DNA of 37,073 nucleotides from an uncultured Bacillota bacterium (GCA_947426945.1 CANEFX010000024.1:1-37073), one strand, 5' to 3'; shown: positions 29,220 to 37,025, counted from the stretch's first letter. The notes: generated by a model not told the origin, from the sequence alone. Numbers and translations are program-made.

Positions 29220-32039
29220 ATGAGACATACCACATCCCTTTCCCGCAGGGCAGCGGCCCTGCTGCTGGCCTTTCTGCTGCTCCTGCCCACGGCTTACGCC
29301 GCTGCGGGCGAGCAAAAGCTGCAGACTACTACCCAGCTTGCCGACGGCCTGGCCTACCGCAACACCGTCACCGTCAATAACGGCAGCCGGGTGGAGAGCT
29401 TTTCCCTGGAGCTGTCGCCGGGCGCCGCCGCCCGGCCCATTCTGGTCCAGGGCGACGGAACGATCTATGGCGGCGCCAGCATCAGCCATGCTGTCTCTCA
29501 GGCTCAGGCCAGGGGATTCCATGTGCTGGGCGGCATCAACACCGATTTTTTCGTCATGTCCACCGGCGTGCCCATCGGCCTGGTGGTGGAGGACGGGATC
29601 TATAAATCCAGCAACGACGGGGAAAACGCCCTGATCATCGCCGCCGGCGGCTGGCCCTCTGTTGTGGACAGACCCCAGGTGGCCCTGTCCCTCTATAACT
29701 ACAGCACCGGCCTCACCGTCACCCCCAACCACTTCAACAAGACCCCGGGGGAAGGCGGCGGCGTCTACCTGCTCAACGAGCATTTCTCCACCGTCTCCAC
29801 CCGAAACAAGGGCTCTGGCTGGTATGTGCGCATGAGGGCGGCGGCCGACCCGGCCGGACAGGCCCCCGGCCTGACCGTCAACTCCAGCCTTACCCTGGAG
29901 GTCACCGAGCTGCTCCTGTCTGACCAGCCCGTCTCCATCGGCCCCAACGAATACATCCTCACCGCCGCCTCCGCCGACAACCGGGACGACGTATTTACCT
30001 CCTTCCAGGTGGGCGACCGCGTCGCGCTGAACACCTTCTGTCAGGACCCCGTTCTGTCCGCCGCCCAGTGGGCCTGCGGTGTGGGGGACATTATGGTGCG
30101 GGACGGCGCCATTACCGATACCTCCAGCTGGATCTACCGCTCCGACGGCCGCCAGCCCCGCTCCGCCCTGGGGATCAAGCCCGACGGCGCCATGGTATTC
30201 TACGCTGTAGACGGCCGGCAGTCGGGTTACTCCGTGGGCCTGTCCCAGTATAATCTGGCGGAAGAGCTGCTCAATCAGGGCTGCACCACAGTGGTTAACC
30301 TGGACGGCGGCGGCTCTACCTCCCTGTCCGTGTGGGTCCCGGGGCAGACGGGCCCCGCCATGCAGAACAAGCCCTCCGACGGCCGGGCCAGGAGCTGCGC
30401 CTCCTATCTGCTGCTGGTCACCGACCAGCGGGGAGACGGACGGGCCGCGGCGCTGACCTCCTCCGACAACGGACAGGTCGTGCTGGCTGGCTCCTCTCTC
30501 CTGCTGGCCCAGCCCACGGCTATAGATCGGGGGCTCAACCCGGTAGCCGTCAGCCTGCCTGCGCCGGCCTACTACTCCCAGGAGGGTCTGGGGACCTTCC
30601 AGAACGGCCTCTACACCGCCGGCCCCTTCCGGGGCACCGATACCATCTACGTATCTGACGGTACTCTGTCCGGCCGCTTTCAGCTCCATGTAGTGGACCA
30701 GCTCACCGACCTGCAGATTGGCCGGGCCGGAAGCGCGGCCGCCCTCACCGCCTTGACCGTAAAGGGGGGCGAGCAGATCCAGCTCACTGCCTCGGGCAGC
30801 TACTGGGGCCGCACCGCCCTGCGGGACTTTGGTCCCGTCACCGTCACCACCCAGGGCAATGTGGGCACGGTGGACCCCGGCGGCCTGTTCACCGCCGCCG
30901 AAAATCCCGAGGACGGCTCCATCACCTTCTCCGCCGGTGGTGTAAGCCGGACCGTCCAAATCTCCCGGGCCTATGTCCACGAGGACGTCACCCCCGGCCA
31001 CTGGGCCTACGACGCAGTGGAATACTGCTACGCCAAGGGTATCGTCCGGGGCGTCAGCTCTACCCAGTTCGGACCGGGAAACCCCATGCGCCGGGGCGAC
31101 TTTATCCTGATGCTCTACAACGCTGCGGGCAAGCCGGAAGTCACTCAGCCCTGCACCTTTACCGACGTGTCCCCCGACGACTACTACTACACCGCCCTGG
31201 CCTGGGCCCAGAACTGCGGGCTGGCCTCCGGCACCGGCGACGGGCAGTTCTCCCCCCGGAAGCACATTACCCGGGAACAGGCCTTCTCCCTGCTGCATCG
31301 CTTCCTGCCCCTCATCGGCAAGAACTGCCCTGACGCCTCTCTGTCCGCCCTGGACGGCTTCCAGGACAGGGACAAGATCGCCGGGTATGCCCAAACAGCC
31401 GTGGCCACCCTGGTGTCTCAGGGGCTTGTCTCGGGCAGCTCGGGGGCCATTGACCCCAAAAGCACCCTGACCCGGGCCCAGATGGCCTCTCTGATTTACC
31501 GGGTGCTGGAGCACACCCCCATCACCAACGTCCCTGTCGATCCCCCCGCACCTGACACTCCCGTCTCCCCCGACGGCCACAAGCTGGCCCTGGACCAGAG
31601 CCAGGTGACTCTGGGTTCCGGCGGAAGCGTCACTCTGAAGGCCTCCATCCTGCCCAGCCCTGACAGCGCCGTCATCACCTGGACCAGCAGCGACCCCGGC
31701 GCCGCGGCCGTCACCTCCGGCGGCATGGTCACCAACCTCTATCCCGGCACGGGGAGCAAAACCGTCACCGTCACCGCCTCCTGGAACGGCCTGTCCTCCT
31801 CCTGCTCAATCATCTGCCAGAGCGCCGCCAGCACCGGCACTGTCACCAACGCGGAGCTGGGCCTGAATGTTCGCTCCGGTCCCGGCACCACCTTCGGCCG
31901 GATGGGCAGCCTGCTCAACGGAGACCGGGTAGTAGTCCTGGGCCAAGAGAACGGCTGGTATCAGATTCTCTTCCGCAACGCCGACCAGCAGGCCGCCATC
32001 GGCTATGTGTCGGCGGATTACCTGACCCTGAATCCATAA
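29220..32039 (+). CDS. Secreted NAGPA-like phosphodiester glycosidase with SLH, Ig-like and SH3 domains
   Basis: 939-residue exported protein. A signal peptide ends near PTAYAAAG. Residues about 45-400 resemble the phosphodiester glycosidase (NAGPA/exopolysaccharide) domain: GGINTDFFVMSTGVPIGLVV, RQPRSALGIKPDG and VVNLDGGGSTSLSV. Three SLH domains follow (about 588-640, 646-705, 711-765), then a BIG2 Ig-like domain (about 787-865) and an SH3b domain (about 875-939, LNVRSGPGTTFGRMG). SLH domains bind pyruvylated wall polysaccharide, so the protein should be held on the wall while the enzyme domain acts on phosphodiester-linked sugars; the substrate is unknown. SLH domains are usually terminal; here they are internal. 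ATG at 29220 follows AAAGGAG by 7 bases. Divergent to the csaB operon. Confidence 0.9.
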   Translation: MRHTTSLSRRAAALLLAFLLLLPTAYAAAGEQKLQTTTQLADGLAYRNTVTVNNGSRVESFSLELSPGAAARPILVQGDGTIYGGASISHAVSQAQARGFHVLGGINTDFFVMSTGVPIGLVVEDGIYKSSNDGENALIIAAGGWPSVVDRPQVALSLYNYSTGLTVTPNHFNKTPGEGGGVYLLNEHFSTVSTRNKGSGWYVRMRAAADPAGQAPGLTVNSSLTLEVTELLLSDQPVSIGPNEYILTAASADNRDDVFTSFQVGDRVALNTFCQDPVLSAAQWACGVGDIMVRDGAITDTSSWIYRSDGRQPRSALGIKPDGAMVFYAVDGRQSGYSVGLSQYNLAEELLNQGCTTVVNLDGGGSTSLSVWVPGQTGPAMQNKPSDGRARSCASYLLLVTDQRGDGRAAALTSSDNGQVVLAGSSLLLAQPTAIDRGLNPVAVSLPAPAYYSQEGLGTFQNGLYTAGPFRGTDTIYVSDGTLSGRFQLHVVDQLTDLQIGRAGSAAALTALTVKGGEQIQLTASGSYWGRTALRDFGPVTVTTQGNVGTVDPGGLFTAAENPEDGSITFSAGGVSRTVQISRAYVHEDVTPGHWAYDAVEYCYAKGIVRGVSSTQFGPGNPMRRGDFILMLYNAAGKPEVTQPCTFTDVSPDDYYYTALAWAQNCGLASGTGDGQFSPRKHITREQAFSLLHRFLPLIGKNCPDASLSALDGFQDRDKIAGYAQTAVATLVSQGLVSGSSGAIDPKSTLTRAQMASLIYRVLEHTPITNVPVDPPAPDTPVSPDGHKLALDQSQVTLGSGGSVTLKASILPSPDSAVITWTSSDPGAAAVTSGGMVTNLYPGTGSKTVTVTASWNGLSSSCSIICQSAASTGTVTNAELGLNVRSGPGTTFGRMGSLLNGDRVVVLGQENGWYQILFRNADQQAAIGYVSADYLTLNP

Positions 32040-32040
32040 T

Positions 32041-32076
32041 AAATATCCCCCCGGCACACATGCCGGGGGGATATTT
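32041..32076. terminator. Terminator after the SLH gene
   Basis: 16-base perfect stem AAATATCCCCCCGGCA / its complement with a CACA loop. AT-rich ends make it usable in both directions. Confidence 0.92.
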
Positions 32077-32080
32077 ACAA

Positions 32081-32108
32081 AAAACGGCTCCGCCTTTTCA
32101 GCGGAGCC
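32081..32108 (-). terminator. Terminator of comFB
   Basis: 8-base stem GGCTCCGC / GCGGAGCC (32086-32093 / 32101-32108), followed on the minus strand by GUUUUUUG. Confidence 0.85.
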
Positions 32109-32114
32109 AGTCCT

Positions 32115-32390
32115 TCAGCTGCGTCCATGCCGGGGATTCTGTCCCACCACCATGGCGGCCTCACTGATGGCGGCCACCACGTCGGCCCGGGACTGCAGCT
32201 CATAGCTCTGCAGCTTGACCATCAGACGGCCCTGCCGGGTAGCCACATAGTGGGGTGTCAGGTGGTTCAGCGTATAGGCGGCAACATCTGATTTACAGGC
32301 GTCGCAGGTGCAGCAGCCCGCTCCTTCCATCACCACGTCCAGATTCTGTATGACAAAATCTTCCATCAAGTTCCTGTATTCTACGGCCAT
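32115..32390 (-). CDS. comFB: ComFB-family late competence protein
   Basis: 91-residue protein of the ComFB family. It has the N-terminal NLMEDFVIQNLDVVM, the cysteine cluster CCTCDAC (Cys26, 27, 29, 32; likely zinc-binding) and DVAAYTLNHLTPHYVAT. In Bacillus comFB lies in the comF competence operon, but its function there is dispensable or unclear; in other bacteria ComFB-like proteins have been linked to cyclic dinucleotide signalling. Here it stands alone with its own promoter and terminator. The start ATG at 32390 follows AGGAGG by 9 bases. Confidence 0.9.
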   Translation of the reverse strand: MAVEYRNLMEDFVIQNLDVVMEGAGCCTCDACKSDVAAYTLNHLTPHYVATRQGRLMVKLQSYELQSRADVVAAISEAAMVVGQNPRHGRS

Positions 32391-32438
32391 CCTTAATTTC
32401 CTCCTAATGATTTCTTTTTCGTCCAGTTCCTTTTCTCT

Positions 32439-32467
32439 ATTATATTTCTTTCCTCTCCAAAATACAA
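32439..32467 (-). promoter_or_regulatory. Promoter of comFB
   Basis: Minus-strand TTGTAT (32467-32462), 17-base spacer, perfect TATAAT (32444-32439). Confidence 0.8.
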
Positions 32468-32592
32468 TCCTTATTTTTTACTTTTCCGCCCTCCGGCCCG
32501 GTATTTCTTTCCCCGCACGGAGCCGGCCATTAAAAAAGGATATCCCGCATAAAGATTCTATAAAGAGACTGGGCATTTTCTTTCCTTTCCTG

Positions 32593-32598
32593 TATAAT
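32593..32598 (+). promoter_or_regulatory. Probable -10 element for the DUF1538 gene
   Basis: Perfect TATAAT 30 bases before the TTG start. The -35 candidate TGGGCA (32570-32575) has the right 17-base spacing but only 4 matches. Confidence 0.6.
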
Positions 32599-32628
32599 GG
32601 AAGCATCAAGCTGAGAGGAGCTAAATCG

Positions 32629-34149
32629 TTGCGTTTAAATAAACAGCTCAAGGAAAAGATCCAGGAGTCCATGGCCTCGGTGCTGCCCATCACGGCCATC
32701 GTATTTCTGCTGTCCATCACCATCGCCCCCCTGGACCCGGGCACCCTGGTCCTGTTTCTCTTCGGAGCCATCCTGCTGGTGGGCGGTATGGGCCTGTTTA
32801 CCCTGGGTGTGGATATGTCCATGATCCCCATGGGGGAGGGGGTAGGCGTCACGGTAAGCAAAAGCAAGCATCTGCTCATCCCCGTTATTGTCTATCTTCT
32901 GCTGGGCGTGCTGACCACCATGGCCGAACCCGACCTGACGGTCCTGGCCAACCAGGTGCCCGCCATTGACAATACGGTGCTGATCCTCACTGTAGCGGTG
33001 GGAGTTGGGCTGTTTCTGGTGGCGGCCACCCTTCGCATCCAGCGGGGCGTCCCCCTGCGCCGGCTGCTGTTGGTGTTTTATTTCATCGTGTTCGCTCTGG
33101 CCGCCGCCGCCCCGGGGAATTTTATCCCGGTCTCCTTCGACTCGGGCGGAGTTACTACCGGACCCATCACCGTCCCCTTCATCATGTCCCTGGGTCTGGG
33201 TATTGCCTCCACACGCAGCGATAAAAACTCCGCCAGCGACAGCTTCGGCCTGATCTCTCTGTGCTCCATCGGCCCCATCCTGTGCGTGCTGCTGCTGGGC
33301 ATTATCTACAAACCCCAGGAAGCCGCCTCCCACCTCAGCGTTATTCCCACCATTCCAAACACCGCCCAGGCGGCCCGATATTTTATTCAGTCCTTCCCCA
33401 CCTATCTGGGTGAGGTGGCCAAGGCTCTCCTGCCCATCGCCGGGCTGTTTCTGGTCTTTCAGGTTATCACCCGCCGGTTTAAGCGAGGCCAGCTCATGCG
33501 CATCAGCACCGGCCTGCTGTATACATATGTGGGGCTGGTTCTCTTCCTCTGCGGGGTGAACGTGGGCTTTATGCCCGCCGGCCAGCTCATCGGCGCCACC
33601 ATCGCCGCCGGCGCCTCCAAGTGGCTGCTCATCCCCATCGGCATGCTGATCGGCTACTACATCGTCAAGGCGGAGCCCGCCGTAGCTGTCCTTACAAAGC
33701 AGGTGGAGGAAATATCCAACGGCTCCATTTCCCACCGGGCCATGGGGCTGGCCCTTTCCATCGGCGTGTGCGTCTCGGTGGGGCTTGCCATGGTGCGGGT
33801 GCTCACCGGGCTGAACATCTTCTGGCTGCTGATTCCCGGCTACGCCATTTCCCTGGGCCTCACCTTCGTGGTGCCCGGCATTTTCACCGGCATCGCCTTT
33901 GACTCGGGCGGCGTAGCCAGCGGACCCATGACAGCCACCTTTCTTCTCCCCTTCGCCCAGGGCGCCTGCCATGCCCTGGGAGGCAATATGATGACCGACG
34001 CCTTCGGCATCGTGGCCATGGTGGCTATGACTCCCCTGGTGACCATTCAGGTGATGGGCCTGTCCAGCATCCTGCGCCACAAGCTGGCCCGCCGCCGCCT
34101 GCGCTCCCGTATGGAACGTGTGGAGGACATGGTCCTCTATTTTGACTGA
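32629..34149 (+). CDS. DUF1538 family membrane protein
   Basis: 506-residue integral membrane protein with about 12-14 helices in two repeated halves. Each half carries the same signature: FDSGGVTTGPITVPF (about 170-184) and FDSGGVASGPMTATF (about 424-438), and each half starts with an LPI.. or IPIG.. helix and a GMxLF-like stretch. Such inverted or tandem halves are typical of transporters, but the substrate of DUF1538 is not known to me. The start is TTG at 32629, 8 bases after GAGAGGAG; no ATG fits and the frame upstream crosses the promoter. A PII-like gene follows 14 bases after the stop, so this is probably a regulated transporter. Confidence 0.85.
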   Translation: MRLNKQLKEKIQESMASVLPITAIVFLLSITIAPLDPGTLVLFLFGAILLVGGMGLFTLGVDMSMIPMGEGVGVTVSKSKHLLIPVIVYLLLGVLTTMAEPDLTVLANQVPAIDNTVLILTVAVGVGLFLVAATLRIQRGVPLRRLLLVFYFIVFALAAAAPGNFIPVSFDSGGVTTGPITVPFIMSLGLGIASTRSDKNSASDSFGLISLCSIGPILCVLLLGIIYKPQEAASHLSVIPTIPNTAQAARYFIQSFPTYLGEVAKALLPIAGLFLVFQVITRRFKRGQLMRISTGLLYTYVGLVLFLCGVNVGFMPAGQLIGATIAAGASKWLLIPIGMLIGYYIVKAEPAVAVLTKQVEEISNGSISHRAMGLALSIGVCVSVGLAMVRVLTGLNIFWLLIPGYAISLGLTFVVPGIFTGIAFDSGGVASGPMTATFLLPFAQGACHALGGNMMTDAFGIVAMVAMTPLVTIQVMGLSSILRHKLARRRLRSRMERVEDMVLYFD

Positions 34150-34163
34150 GAGGAGGGATCGCC

Positions 34164-34829
34164 ATGGAAGCAATGAAAGTGATCCTCTCCATTGTGGAGC
34201 GGGGACAGGGAGTCGCTATGCGGCGGCTCTGTCACAAGCACCAGGTCCCTATCCATATCCAGTGCGCGGGCAAGGGAACCGCTACCTCGGAAATTATGGA
34301 TATTCTGGGTCTTGGATCCAGTGAAAAGGATGTGGTTATCAGCTTTGCCGCAGCCTCAGCCGCAAAAAAACTGCTCCACGCCCTGGATAACGAGCTGCGG
34401 GGCCACACCGGCGGGGCCGGAATCGTGGTCTCCATCCCCGTATCCGGCCTGAACAGCCTGATCGCCAACCTGGCCGCCTATCGCGCCGAGAGTTTAAAGG
34501 AGAAAGAGGGAAACACTGTGGAACGTACTGAAAACAGCCTGATTCTGGTAGTGTGCGCCCAGGGCTGCACAGACGACGTCATGGCCACCGCCAAAGCCCA
34601 CGGGGCCCGAGGAGGCACCGTCATTAAAGGCCGCCTGTCCGGCCGGGAGGAGCTGGAGCAGGCCTATGAGGTAGAACTGAAAGCCGAGCGGGAGGTGGTT
34701 GCCATCGTGGTCCCCACCAAGCTTCGCAGCCCCATTATGGAGGCCATCAATGCCGAGCACGGCCTGCGCAGTGAGGCCCAGGCAGCGCTGTGCTCCCTGC
34801 CTATTGAACAAATCGTCCGATTGGGGTAG
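34164..34829 (+). CDS. PII-like signalling protein, two tandem domains
   Basis: 221-residue protein made of two ferredoxin-like PII-type halves: residues about 4-100 (MKVILSIVERGQGVAMRRLCHKHQV, then VVISFAAASAAKKLLHALDNEL) and about 122-218 (NSLILVVCAQGCTDDVMATAKAHGARGGTVIKGR, then REVVAIVVPTKLRSPIMEAIN). PII proteins are normally single-domain trimers of about 112 residues that bind nucleotides and control transporters or enzymes. A tandem form may assemble differently. The T-loop tyrosine motif of GlnB is not visible. It follows the DUF1538 gene by 14 bases with GGAGG 7 bases before the ATG, so it probably controls that membrane protein. Confidence 0.82.
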   Translation: MEAMKVILSIVERGQGVAMRRLCHKHQVPIHIQCAGKGTATSEIMDILGLGSSEKDVVISFAAASAAKKLLHALDNELRGHTGGAGIVVSIPVSGLNSLIANLAAYRAESLKEKEGNTVERTENSLILVVCAQGCTDDVMATAKAHGARGGTVIKGRLSGREELEQAYEVELKAEREVVAIVVPTKLRSPIMEAINAEHGLRSEAQAALCSLPIEQIVRLG

Positions 34830-34830
34830 A

Positions 34831-34864
34831 ATAGTGGACGGCCAATGGCCGTCCACTATTTATA
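34831..34864 (+). terminator. Terminator of the DUF1538-PII operon
   Basis: Nearly continuous palindrome with arms ATAGTGGACGGCCA (34831-34844) and its complement (34846-34859), followed by TTTATA. It overlaps the last bases before the next gene region. Confidence 0.8.
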
Positions 34865-34881
34865 CAAGGCGTGATATTGTT

Positions 34882-35439
34882 TTGGGTAAATTACAATTGG
34901 TCAACTCCTGCACAGAGAAACACTTTCAAGATATGTCCCTCCTCCACGCCCTAGGCTGGCGGGCCGCCTACCAGGGGTATATTCCGGACAGCTTTCTATC
35001 CGGAGAAATCACCGACGGCCGCTGGGTCCCGGTTTTCCGTCAGAACTGGCAGGAGGGCGTCTACCGCGGGCTTCTGCTCTATGACGGAGACCTCCCCCTC
35101 TGCTGCGCCACCTACGGCCCCGCCCGGGTGGACCATGCCGCCGGGGACACCGTCTGCAATTTCAGTTCCCCCGACCTGGCCGCCTGGGGGGAACTGGTCT
35201 CCCTCTACGCCCACCCGGACTCCTGGAGGAAGGGCTACGGCTCTATTGTGATGGACGAGATATTGCGCCGACTGAAAGCAGCAGGGTTTCCCGGCTGTTT
35301 CCTCTACGTCCTCCAGCAAAATGACCGCGCCCGACGCTTCTACGAAATGCATGGCTTCACTTGGGACGGGCACAGCCTGGAGGTGGCGCTGACGCCAGAT
35401 ACAGTACTCATCGACCTGCGGTATTGCAAGGAGTTTTAA
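34882..35439 (+). CDS. GNAT-family N-acetyltransferase
   Basis: About 185 residues. The fold of GNAT enzymes is visible: HALGWRAAYQGYIPDSFL near the N-terminus, LVSLYAHPDSWRKGYGSIVMDEILRRLKAAGF (strand 4 and the acetyl-CoA-binding RKGYG loop), and LYVLQQNDRARRFYEMHGF (typical motif B). It transfers an acetyl group from acetyl-CoA to an unknown amine. The start is uncertain. The TTG at 34882 keeps the first strand (KLQLVNSCTEKHF), which the fold needs, but its ribosome binding site is weak. The ATG at 34933 would remove that strand, and a TTG at 34897 is also possible. The next promoter (35424) overlaps its 3' end. Confidence 0.85.
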   Translation: MGKLQLVNSCTEKHFQDMSLLHALGWRAAYQGYIPDSFLSGEITDGRWVPVFRQNWQEGVYRGLLLYDGDLPLCCATYGPARVDHAAGDTVCNFSSPDLAAWGELVSLYAHPDSWRKGYGSIVMDEILRRLKAAGFPGCFLYVLQQNDRARRFYEMHGFTWDGHSLEVALTPDTVLIDLRYCKEF

Positions 35440-35452
35440 TCTGTGCTATAAT
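35424..35452 (+). promoter_or_regulatory. Strong promoter of the RNHCP leader transcript
   Basis: TTGCAA (35424-35429), 17-base spacer ending TGC, perfect TATAAT (35447-35452), so an extended -10. It overlaps the end of the GNAT gene. Transcription should start near 35459. Confidence 0.88.
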
Positions 35453-35501
35453 ACACCACGTTGTGGTCGGCACAACAAAATCTTTAAAACGAGGAACGAC
35501 T

Positions 35502-35537
35502 ATGAAAAACTATTTTAATTCGGAGCTTGCGGGTTAA
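35502..35537 (+). CDS. Putative 11-residue leader peptide
   Basis: ATG to TAA encodes MKNYFNSELAG, preceded by GAGGA at 35491-35495 with 6 bases spacing. It lies about 43 bases into the transcript and its stop codon ends 3 bases before the first arm of the downstream hairpin. Too short to be a normal protein; position and spacing resemble regulatory leader peptides of attenuators. A small hairpin GTTGTG / CACAAC (35460-35476) lies at the 5' end of the RNA. Confidence 0.55.
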   Translation: MKNYFNSELAG

Positions 35538-35540
35538 ACC

Positions 35541-35594
35541 GGGAGGTTTGCACCCAAAAGCCGACCTCCCAAAAGCATCAAAACTTTTAGGAGG
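35541..35594 (+). promoter_or_regulatory. Two mutually exclusive hairpins controlling the RNHCP ribosome binding site
   Basis: Segment 1, GGGAGGT (35541-35547), pairs with segment 2, ACCTCCC (35564-35570). Alternatively CCTCC-C-AAAAG (35565-35575) pairs with CTTTT-A-GGAGG (35584-35594), whose GGAGG is the Shine-Dalgarno of the RNHCP gene. The first fold frees the ribosome binding site; the second hides it. A ribosome at the leader stop codon would cover segment 1 and favour the closed fold; one stalled earlier would favour the open fold. Confidence 0.65.
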
Positions 35595-35602
35595 AAATTC
35601 CC

Positions 35603-36031
35603 ATGAATCGGGAGAACAAGCGAAAAACTTTTGAAAAAGGTTATTATAAGACCCATCCTTGTCATGATACCTTTACCTGTCGAGTCTGCGGGCGCCCTGT
35701 CGTCCCCGAGGCGGCGGGCAGCGCCCACCGGAACCACTGCCCCAATTGTCTGAGCAGCCTGCACGTGGACGAAGAGCCGGGCGACCGAGCCTCTGACTGC
35801 GGCGGTATTATGGAGCCCATTGGGGTCTGGGTCCGCAAGGGCGGCGAATGGGCCGTCATCCATCGGTGCCGCCGGTGCGGCAAGCTGGATTCCAACCGTA
35901 TCGCCGCAGACGACAACCCCATGAAGCTGATGTCTATCGCCCTGAAACCCCTCACCCTGCCTCCCTTCCCCCTGGAGCACATTGAAAAGCTCACCGCCCT
36001 CATGGGCGGGTCGGGCAGTATGACAGAATAG
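35603..36031 (+). CDS. RNHCP-domain zinc-ribbon-like protein
   Basis: 142-residue protein with the RNHCP signature itself at residues 43-47. Eight cysteines in near-regular pairs (Cys20; Cys26/29; Cys46/49; Cys66; Cys89/92) suggest two zinc ribbons: TCRVCG, HCPNCLSSLHVD and HRCRRCGKLDSNRI. The RNHCP family is uncharacterised as far as I know; zinc ribbons of this kind often touch RNA or the ribosome, which would fit a gene controlled by translation of a leader, but that is inference. The start ATG at 35603 follows AGGAGG by 8 bases. It has its own strong promoter, leader peptide and terminator, so it is a single regulated unit. Confidence 0.88.
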   Translation: MNRENKRKTFEKGYYKTHPCHDTFTCRVCGRPVVPEAAGSAHRNHCPNCLSSLHVDEEPGDRASDCGGIMEPIGVWVRKGGEWAVIHRCRRCGKLDSNRIAADDNPMKLMSIALKPLTLPPFPLEHIEKLTALMGGSGSMTE

Positions 36032-36074
36032 TTTAACGCACCCGCCCAATTTTAGGACGGGTGCGAACTATTTC
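36029..36074. terminator. Terminator between convergent genes
   Basis: Stem CGCACCCG / CGGGTGCG (36037-36044 / 36058-36065), extended by TAGTT / AACTA with a small bulge, then ATTTCT on the plus strand. Confidence 0.8.
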
Positions 36075-36691
36075 TAATCGCAGATCATGCCGACAATTCC
36101 CCAAACCAGAAACAAAACGATTGGCGCACTTATGAACAAATCCTCCCAAAACCAATATCTTTCCTGCCACTTACATAGGCTTGGCGCAATCACCTGCCGC
36201 AGCTTTTCTTCCCGCTGCGGACGTTCTCCGTGCCACTCCTTCGAGCGGTGCCGCGGCGTGTCCGGTTTTTCCAGCACCTCCACCCGGACAATTATTTTGC
36301 TGCGGGGCAGATAATAGAGGTTCAGCGGACTGTCCAGCAGTCCCGGTATGCCCGCACTGGCGGGGGCAGAAAAGAAAATCATTCGCTGCGTCCCCGCCTC
36401 TGTGTCCAGAAACAGGTACTCCGCCCACAAATGCTTTGTGCAGTCCCCCAGCTCCCGCCGGACAACATGCCCGCGAAGTGTCTCGGTCCGGCCCTCCAGA
36501 AGGTCCCGCACCGCATCCCGCTTGGACCACAGCGATACAAAAGCGCCCGCCGCAAAAAATGCCGGCAGGAATCGAATGGTAACCGGCTTTACCAGAATCA
36601 TCCATGGAATGCTCATCAAAAAAAGGCCCAGGCACCTGCACAGATAAGCAAATGCCCCCTTTGCATTCCGATACAATTCCTTGCGTGACAT
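36074..36691 (-). CDS. Unrecognised membrane protein
   Basis: 205-residue protein of unknown function. Two adjacent hydrophobic helices near the N-terminus (about 14-35 and 38-55) and one at the C-terminus (about 185-203, FISAPIVLFLVWGIVGMI) enclose a soluble part with DLLEGRTETLRGHVVRRELGDC and NLYYLPRSKIIVRVEVLE, mostly beta in appearance. The middle resembles small membrane proteins with an OB- or SH3-like barrel between helices, but I cannot name a family. The start ATG at 36691 has only a weak GAGG 10 bases upstream. It begins 27 bases after the 5S rRNA terminator; no promoter was found. Confidence 0.7.
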   Translation of the reverse strand: MSRKELYRNAKGAFAYLCRCLGLFLMSIPWMILVKPVTIRFLPAFFAAGAFVSLWSKRDAVRDLLEGRTETLRGHVVRRELGDCTKHLWAEYLFLDTEAGTQRMIFFSAPASAGIPGLLDSPLNLYYLPRSKIIVRVEVLEKPDTPRHRSKEWHGERPQREEKLRQVIAPSLCKWQERYWFWEDLFISAPIVLFLVWGIVGMICD

Positions 36692-36717
36692 CCATCCGCC
36701 GCCTCTTAAATTGATTC

Positions 36718-36752
36718 AAAAAAGCGGAACAGTCTCACAACTGTTCCGCTTT
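36718..36752 (-). terminator. Terminator of the 5S rRNA transcript
   Basis: 12-base perfect stem AAAGCGGAACAG / CTGTTCCGCTTT (36721-36732 / 36741-36752), loop of 8, with six U residues on the minus strand. Confidence 0.92.
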
Positions 36753-36755
36753 GTG

Positions 36756-36869
<114 letters not shown>

Positions 36870-36918
36870 TATTTTAATCACCGAAGTGACTAAAACCATT
36901 ATTAAGTTTTCCTCGCCA

Positions 36919-36953
36919 CCAAACTTCAAACCAGCGAAGCGTTTGAAGTTTGG
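36919..36953 (-). repeat. 13-base perfect inverted repeat between tRNA-Glu and 5S
   Basis: CCAAACTTCAAAC (36919-36931) and GTTTGAAGTTTGG (36941-36953) with a 9-base loop. No U-tract follows on the minus strand, so it may be a processing stem in the tRNA-5S precursor rather than a terminator. Confidence 0.7.
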
Positions 36954-37025
36954 AACGAAAAAGCAGTGAAGGGAGTGAGCTTTTACATTTATATGAAAGC
37001 GAACGATCCGCAACTTGCTTTTGAG

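Noticed and set aside
29214-31580. 788-codon minus-strand frame
   Set aside because: It is the mirror of the SLH gene in GC-rich DNA. The plus-strand product has clear domains and a promoter; the mirror product is Gly/Val-rich with no family.
34699-34881. Upstream part of the GNAT frame
   Set aside because: It overlaps the end of the PII-like gene in another frame and runs through a terminator hairpin.
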